From: Molanna angustata
Taxonomy: Eukaryota > Arthropoda > Insecta > Trichoptera > Molannidae
NCBI GenBank assembly: GCA_963576475.1
Contig: OY754972.1
Coordinates: forward strand, 35,982,978 to 36,046,977
Direction of reading: 5' to 3'
DNA length: 64,000 nt
Positions 58,008 to 64,000 of this stretch are shown piece after piece. A program made the translations under genes and the position numbers. Within the stretch, counting starts at the first letter, position 1; each line of letters starts with the position of its first letter. The notes under the pieces are model-generated. The model did not search any database and was not told where the DNA came from. It saw nothing but the letters and a program-made list of their open reading frames with translations.

Positions 58008-58972
58008 AAGACCGTCCGAAGTTTCGGTTCCGCATATGGTATAGACCGAAAATGCTGGTTTCTGCCGAAAATTAGGTATAGTCGTCAGATTCAGCTTGAT
58101 GAGTTTTTCAACCTAAATACGCTAGTCGACGCCGACGCTTGAAGAGCCGGCAATTATTCCCAATAAAGTGGAAATCGCAAGTCTTAAATAATATAAATTT
58201 TGAAGAGTCGTAACAATTGTGAAGTAATAGACAAAGAATAATATATATATACCTTCATAATAATAATAAGGACAATTTATAAAGCGCCGTTTAGTGACAA
58301 CCGTGGTCACCTCAAGGGCGCTTTCAGTTTGCAAAAAATAATTTAAAATTAGTCCTATAGCTAACACATTGAAAATGGTGAAACATAAAACTTAAAAAAA
58401 TACAATCAGTTAAAATTAAGTTAAAATTAGTCCTATAGCTAACACATTGAAAATGGTGAAATATAAAACTTAAAAAAATACCTAGAAATCACAAATTAAT
58501 CTTGTTACATAATCCAGATGAAATTAATTATAAAAAATAGTCGATTCAAAGTAAACTGGCATAATATTTAGTACACATAATATTATTGAACGGATGAAGG
58601 ACAATCTGGATACGACTTGCGGAAAAGATGAGTTTTTAATTTCTTCTTGAATTCATTGATATTTTCGGCACATCTTATATCCATTGGAAGATTGTTCCAT
58701 GACTTTGGTCCAGAAACGCCAAAAGATCGATATAGGTATTTTGGCTTATTTGTGAGATTGGTTTCTACTAGTTTTTTATTGGATTGGGTCATTGATCTTA
58801 GCGTACTTTGTTTATTGTTAAGTGAAAATGGAACACAAAGTTCCGATATATATTCCGGGGCCATGCTATTGAGAACCGATTCTGCCTAAATGTTAGCTTG
58901 TGTTCCAATTTCGGTCGATTTCGGCCAAAACTAAAAGCGGAACCGAAAACTTGAATTCGGTCGATCTCTAGT
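58008..58972. mobile_element. Decayed hAT-like element carrying a LINE
   Basis: Left GACCGTCCGAAGTTTCGG and GGTTCCGC, and right GCGGAACCGAAAAC and ATTCGGTCGATC, are roughly inverted and resemble the GTCCGACCGAAG / CTTCGGTC ends of the 34282-34868 element. A retrotransposon fragment fills the middle. Inferred from sequence flavour; TIRs are eroded and no target duplication is clear. Confidence 0.4.
58240..58864 (-). mobile_element. Jockey/CR1-type RT C-terminus with (TTA)n tail
   Basis: The minus strand encodes YLYRSFGVSGPKSWNNLPMD followed by IRCAENINEFKKKLKTHLF, the usual RT thumb end. The UTR follows, with a 75-bp tandem duplication (TTAGTCCTATAGCTAACACA at about 58350 and 58425), and the 3' end has GCGCCCTTGAGGTGACC, ACGGCGCTTTATAAA and (TTA)n. 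The same 3' end forms the insertion at 35735-35812. Confidence 0.78.
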
Positions 58973-59694
58973 AAATGCATTACAAGCGTGCTTTTATATA
59001 TACTTTTTTTACTTTGACGCGATGTCGGAGTATCTCATACATATTTATTAGCCATTATCGGAAATAGAGAACTTATATATTGTAGTCCCTTCTCCAGCAG
59101 TCCCGCCTATCGGAAGCCTCATACATATATACGGAAGATCACATCACGGAGAGAGGAATTAAACATTATTAGAATTTAAAATTTTCATTACAATTTCGGA
59201 TACGTAATATATCTCCATCACAAATTTGAGCATTAAATTAAATTAAAAATTTATTTACACGTAGGTACATATACATATATCAAAGGTTCTTATGATTTTT
59301 GATGAGTTGAGCATTATTTGGGAATTCATTTAAGAATATTGTTTTTAAAATAAATGTCGGAGAAGTATTCATACACAATTGGTAAGGATGTTGATTTATG
59401 AACTGAATTTAACCGAATCAATTTTAATTTATAGATTACGTACTAGCTGTACCACATGGCCTTGTCTGTGCATTCTCTTTTGCATGCCTTAATACCTATC
59501 TTCAAATCAGAAATCTGAAATCGCTTTTTGATCTCAGTTTGACTATTCAGACATAAAAAGTGCACATAGTAAAATTATAGATAATCTTAGATAAAAAAAT
59601 GCCTGAATTATGTAAAGCACTGGCTTAGAACAGTGCATCCACTCAGTCCCTTAAAAGCCTAGTTTTCGAAAATACGACAGGGAAAATAACATCT
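58973..59694. other. No gene seen
   Basis: No recognised feature. Confidence 0.3.
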
Positions 59695-59865
59695 CATATT
59701 GTCCATTGACTATACCCATCACTCTGGCATAGGGATCACTGTCTCAAGCCCTCAAGCCAACCAGAAATGCTCTTCCACTCTGTGGACTCCGGTCCATTCC
59801 GTGATGTTTCTTAGCCAACACATCTGCCTCCTACCCACACCGCGAATACCCTAAATTTTATCTAT
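59695..59865 (-). mobile_element. RT C-terminal fragment
   Basis: The minus strand reads GVGRRQMCWLRNITEWTG then VHRVEEHFWLA, the GRR--WL-N---WTG block of a non-LTR RT C-terminus. About 35 codons. Confidence 0.55.
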
Positions 59866-59943
59866 CACGATGAGATTATTAAATTCAAATCTTGGTATAA
59901 TTATAATTATTTATTTTGTAGCATATAGGTATAGAATATCTAA

Positions 59944-61046
59944 ACTCTGCTTATATCTAAACTTCACAATATTGGTGTCAATGGCACAGTACTAAACTGG
60001 TTCAAAACATATCTTAGCAACCGTAAGCAAATTGTCACTATTGGAAATTATCGTAGTGAAGAGCAATATATTTCCTATGGAGTCCCGCAGGGTAGTGTAC
60101 TTGGACCAGTTTTGTTTCTCATATATATTGATAATTTGTGCCGTCTTCCTGTAGATGGAAAAATAATAAGTTTTGCTGATGACACTGTACTAATAGTAAG
60201 TGAAAAAACTTGGAAACAGAGCTACAAAATATCTGGTATGGCAATTAACAAAATAAAAAACTGTCTGGATAACAGCCTTCTTACATTAAACAATAGTAAA
60301 ACTAAATACCTTACATTTAGCGCCACACAAGCAGGGCAACCTTTACTAAATTCGATGTTTTCTATAAAGATACATTGTTGTGTACCTAGAGACTCTTGTG
60401 ACTGTATCCCTTTGGAGAGAGTCACTGCTATAAATTATTTAGGTCTGACCATAGATAATAATCTAAGATGGCAAGATCACATAGAGACACTAACAAATAG
60501 AATTTTAAAACTTGGTTATATTTATAGAAACCTTCGAAAAATTCTAAAACAAAAAACATTAAAAACTGTCTATTTCGCATTGACTCATTCATTGATCTCA
60601 TATGGAATATTGTTGGTTGGGGTGGATGTGCCAAAACTATCTTGGAAAAACTTTGTCTAGCTCAAAGATGCATTGTGAAGATAATTATCCAAAAACCGTT
60701 TGACTACCCTACGGAAAACCTCTATAACGATTTTAAAGTATTTGACCCGAGACAAATATATATCCAGCATATACTAACTTATTTTCATAAAAATATAATA
60801 CATCACCAGAAAACACAACAATCCAGAACCACACGAACAAGCATTACTTTAAATTACATAATCCCTCATATGAAAACAACTTTCGGACAAAGAAATGCAT
60901 CATTTATCGCTCCACGAATTTATAATACTTTACCTATGTCTCTCAAGGTAATAACTTCACAGACATTATTTAAAGCAAGAATGAAAAAATATATAGGGAA
61001 TTACGGAAGGACAGAAATTGCCCAAATATTAAACATCCAAAAATAA
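59944..61046 (+). mobile_element. Jockey/CR1-type reverse transcriptase, 5' truncated, one frameshift
   Basis: The best-preserved RT in the window. Open from 59944: LNWFKTYLSNRKQIV, GVPQGSVLGPVLFLIYIDNL, then the catalytic box FADDT at 60172-60186, NSLLTLNNSKTKYLTF and INYLGLTIDNNLRWQDHIE. At about 60607 a single frameshift moves the reading to IVGWGGCAKTILEKL, which runs to the stop at 61046 through IIPHMKTTFGQRNASF and NTLPMSLK. Fingers and endonuclease are missing at the 5' end. No RNase H follows, which fits CR1/Jockey rather than I or R1. Confidence 0.88.
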
Positions 61047-61576
61047 TTCTGAGAAAAAATATTAAATAATATAACTACACGCTACACAAGCGGGTTCGAG
61101 GATTGTCTTTACATTGCATCTTATTTTAAGACAAATAAACTATAAAACATTTCTCTTTTTTATTAGATTAATTTCAAAGAAGAAATCTTGATTTTGTATT
61201 TTATTTGATTTTGACTCAAGTCAAATAATATTGTTACTGAATATATACGTTGAGAAGACCACAGAGCAAATTTTAATGTCAAACTGCTACATAACAACGG
61301 GTGTGCATATTATGGTAGAAATAATATTAGAATAATAACATATCAAAATTTACTGTATCAGTTTATACTTTTGTGTTTACGATATTGGTAACTATGTAAT
61401 ATTGTAATTTACTGTGTTGTGATGTCTGGTGTCCGCTCTATGTAACTATGTATAACCAAAATGTCAAATATTTGGCTTGGTAAAACAGGGTTACCTAGTT
61501 GGGCAGCAGTAATCTTCATAATAGTCTTTGTGATAAAGGTGTGAAAAATAAATAAATAAATAAATAATAATAATAG
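61047..61576. other. No gene; LINE 3' flank
   Basis: The first 120 bp are probably the 3' UTR of the preceding RT. A (TAAA)n run lies at 61551-61570. Confidence 0.35.
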
Positions 61577-61578
61577 TA

Positions 61579-61851
61579 TAAAATACTCTTTAGCCTGCAG
61601 TAAACGCGACTGCTTTATGTTGACTAATTTGGTCAACATTTTGCTACAAGCATTCAGTAATCATTTGGCCGTCTGCGTGATACGTTCTCCAAATAGGGAA
61701 TTTTTTAACTGCTTGCAAAATTATTTACGCAGTCATAACGAGTAGTACTATAGGAACAATGTCTAGCAGCATAGTCATACATATATTGACACGAGCCGGC
61801 CAATAAAACGGCACTTTTTCAGCGAGGTATTGTATGGGTTTTATTATTCTA
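61579..61851. mobile_element. 273-bp TA-flanked MITE, copy 2
   Basis: Collinear with 17565-17840: TAAAATACTCTTTAGCC, TTGACTAATTTGGTCAAC, GAGCCGGCCAATAAAACGGC. The TIRs have decayed by one or two bases, and TA is kept on the left only. Confidence 0.78.
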
Positions 61852-62506
61852 TGCATATAGGTTACAAGCTAGTTATTTGTGTAATAAAACAATAATAAAT
61901 AAATAAACAAACGGATCGTTCTTTTCAAATTCCTTGATTTTTTTCTCAATATTTTCTTAATTTGCCGGATGTTAAAGCTCACTAAACGAAAGAAATGCGG
62001 ATGACTTCACCTGTGCGCACGTATGTACAACATTTAGCGACGCATTGCGTGTCAGTTATGCTCTCTGACCATACATACATTTGCAGTATATAAATGTCAC
62101 CCGCATTCTCAATCTTGTTTAACTCTGCCATACTCTTAAATCCTGGTACAGTCTCTATATCCCACCTAATGAAGTGTTTTGTTTCCTTGTCACTTAGTTT
62201 TGCTGTCAAGGTAAGCTGTTGTTATACACGAAGAATAAGAAGTAGACTAAACTAAATCTACCTACACAAATGATACCTATTCTTTTCATTTTAAACTAGT
62301 GTAGGTAAACCTATAGCATTTTATTTACCAACATACGTATTTTATTGTATATTTTCCCTAGCATAAATAAACTTATTAATCGGGGAAGTATTCTATGTAA
62401 TATATTTTTATTTTATTTTTAACGCCCCAAAAGGGATTTTATATTAAATTAATCCATAAGTATATTTATTTATGAACCATGAAGTAAATACATACATATA
62501 TGTAAG
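61852..62506. other. No gene seen
   Basis: A 75-codon minus-strand frame at 61982-62209 has unusually even composition but no recognised motif; not called. Confidence 0.3.
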
Positions 62507-62634
62507 ACGATTAATATCGATAGTCTCCAGAATATGGCAACTTGTTATTGAGTGCGTGTTAAATTAATATTTGACATAGTACTTGTTAGTTGCCCGAGAA
62601 GCTATATAAAAATAAAAAATAAAAAAAAATATGT
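62507..62634 (+). mobile_element. SINE1 3' half
   Basis: TTAATATCGATAGTCTCCAG, ATATGGCAACTTGTTATTG, GTGCGTGTTAAATTAATATT and TAGTTGCCCGAGAAGC lead into an A-rich tail. The tRNA-like head is absent, as in a 5'-truncated retroposition. Confidence 0.8.
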
Positions 62635-63229
62635 AGGTACCTATGTATTCTATGACAAATCTAACAAATAAGAGATTATTTCAATTGGTCCAGCCTTTCT
62701 TGAATTACAAATGGTGTAATCAACCCGACTCTGTTTTATATAATATGAAATTGCAGATATTATTATTGCTTCATCACAAATCTGTATAGATTGTACGAAA
62801 CCAAGCGTTTATAATAGATAAAGATCTATAAGCCCTGTAAAAATGTTTGTGATTTTTCTTTGCTTTCATACACAATCTCTTGTTCCAAAAACTACCAGGT
62901 CATACTTATATTTATTTTATTGCTCTCATAATATACCTAGCTTTGGTTTAATGCAAAGAAAAATATTTTCATCACATCATATTATAATAACGCTCTGCCG
63001 AAATAGTAGGTACTCATAGTTCATATTTATCATAGTTCAATCATTACCATCTGTGGTATCCTTACATAGACAAAAAATCAGCCTTTATGAGTCTGGCAGT
63101 CCATCTCATTCGTATCCTTTTTCATCTATTCGTGTATTCTATAAAATAAATAAATATGAAAATGAATGACCTATGGTGGTTTTTTGATAGTGAAAAAATT
63201 ATACTAGGGTGTAAGAGTGAAGTGAGTAG
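62635..63229. other. No gene seen
   Basis: No recognised content. Confidence 0.3.
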
Positions 63230-63360
63230 TAGGGGCCGCCCCGGAAAGAAATAGAATGACCATATTAATGATATTTGGAAAGAAGAAAACATAAGAAGCT
63301 TGAAAAATCTACAAGCACGTATGAGACGATGCATGGATGTAAAGGAAGCCATGAATTTGT
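63230..63360 (+). mobile_element. RT C-terminal fragment (GRP-K-W type)
   Basis: GRPGKK, a stop in place of the usual RW, then NDHINDIWKEENIRS and LQARMRRCMDVKEAMNLC. The RMRRCMDV-EA block is shared with 10955-11065. Confidence 0.65.
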
Positions 63361-63374
63361 GCAAAAATATACAA

Positions 63375-63700
63375 TATTTAACAATATTCTTATATTTTCG
63401 TAATATATCACATTTCTCTAACTATCTTCAAGCTCTAAAACACCACAACACAAAACTACTGGAGACACGCAGATTAATCCAAGATATTTGTTTTCTATAC
63501 AAAATTATTAACGGTCTAATCGACAGCGCACCCCTTCTAAGCTCACCCCGTTTTCACTGTCCACTTAGAAGAAATCGAAACCAGTCTCTCTTTTACATAG
63601 AACCTTCTAAAACTAACTATATGATAAATTCATATATTAATAGAGCTTGTACTGGATACGGAATCTGGGTACGGATGTTGGCTTCGAGTTTTTATATATT
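63375..63700 (+). mobile_element. RT C-terminus of a different non-LTR element
   Basis: LLETRRLIQDICFLYKIING, then SAPLLSSPRFHCPLRRNRNQ and TNYMINSYINRACTG follow the RR--DL-FLYKI-NG ... TNY--NS-INR order of Jockey/CR1-type C-termini. It lies directly downstream of the fragment at 63230-63360, in one shared open frame created by the junction. The remainder to the window end is probably its 3' UTR, with a CCCCTCACTC repeat at about 63871-63895. Confidence 0.65.
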
Positions 63701-64000
63701 TTAAAATAAATTGTGAATTTGTCGGATATTTAATATGTGCTCTGTTTTGTTGTGCACATCTTTATGTAACTTTTTAATTGTGCTCCTTTAACTTAATTTT
63801 CATTTATTATTGTTCATGCTTTGAGATACGTGAGGTATAAATCATAATTTGAGTTTCTAGTGGTCGATGCTTCCCCTCACTCCCCTCACTCCCATCCCTA
63901 CCTCTCTCCTTTCCCATCCTGTTTTCATAATTGTTAAAAAATGTGTATGTAATATATTTTAGATGTGTATGTATAATTGGCATAAAAAATATCTTTGTAT
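63701..64000. other. No gene; probable LINE 3' flank
   Basis: A pyrimidine-rich patch (CTTCCCCTCACTCCCCTCAC) and AT-rich sequence to the window end. Confidence 0.35.

Noticed and set aside
61982..62209. 75-codon minus-strand frame with balanced composition
   Set aside because: No motif, splice context or repeated homologue to support an exon.

Overview
The window looks like non-coding, repeat-dominated nuclear DNA from an insect, most likely a moth or butterfly. It is AT-rich, dense in transposable elements, and full of short GTAGGTA/TACCTAC strings of the kind common in Lepidoptera. The order-level call is inference. I found no convincing host gene, no canonical tRNA or rRNA gene, no CRISPR array and no bacterial or viral operon. 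Every stretch that reads like a real protein is a decayed transposon piece: the C-terminal end of a non-LTR reverse transcriptase, RNase H or restriction-like endonuclease, or a Tc1/mariner transposase.

The dominant element is a family of about 1.03-1.07 kb that I read as a non-autonomous Helentron (HINE, the type that includes Drosophila DINE-1). It begins CCAACTGTCGAT next to a T and has a 5' palindrome. It carries a (TG)n microsatellite at a fixed internal position. An inverted copy of its 5' end is displaced about 23 bp from the 3' terminus, followed by a small CATGT-GTT-ACATG hairpin and CTAG, with T as the next base. About sixteen copies or fragments lie on both strands (near 1.6, 3.5, 5.2, 9.5, 13.2, 14.8, 15.3, 20.2, 20.5, 31.5, 46.9, 48.5, 48.6, 49.5, 50.8 and 55.1 kb). 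One copy sits cleanly inside another at 48.6-50.6 kb and fixes the insertion rule as T^T without target duplication.

Other families form the rest. A tRNA-derived SINE (SINE1) occurs near 19.5, 20.4, 34.5, 35.4, 37.1, 40.4, 46.1 and 62.5 kb. A second SINE (SINE2) lies near 20.1, 31.5 and 57.9 kb. A pair of internally deleted Tc1/mariner elements is at 16.7 and 57.2 kb. There is a PIF/Harbinger-like trio (7.1, 23.2, 26.5 kb), a 275-bp TA-flanked MITE pair (17.6, 61.6 kb), foldback MITEs (4.5, 37.0, 37.9 kb), and a long-TIR element (52.6 kb). A hAT-like MITE at 34.3-34.9 kb has a perfect 16-bp TIR and an 8-bp target duplication, and its empty site is preserved in a related repeat at 57.0 kb. A two-copy element ending in a strong hairpin lies at 21.9 and 47.1 kb.

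Non-LTR retrotransposon fragments represent several clades: R1-like at 17.9 kb, R2/R4/Dong-like with a restriction-type endonuclease at 29.4 kb, an RNase H-bearing I/Jockey-group element at 32.6-34.0 kb, CR1/Jockey-type RT at 59.9-61.0 kb, and several GRP-R-W type C-termini. Simple repeats include a perfect 38-bp minisatellite (39.7-40.0 kb) and a composite (TTTG)n(TTTA)n...(CA)n tract at 35.9-36.7 kb. Layered nesting gives a relative insertion chronology. Stretches not listed as elements showed nothing recognisable; the longer ones are noted individually.
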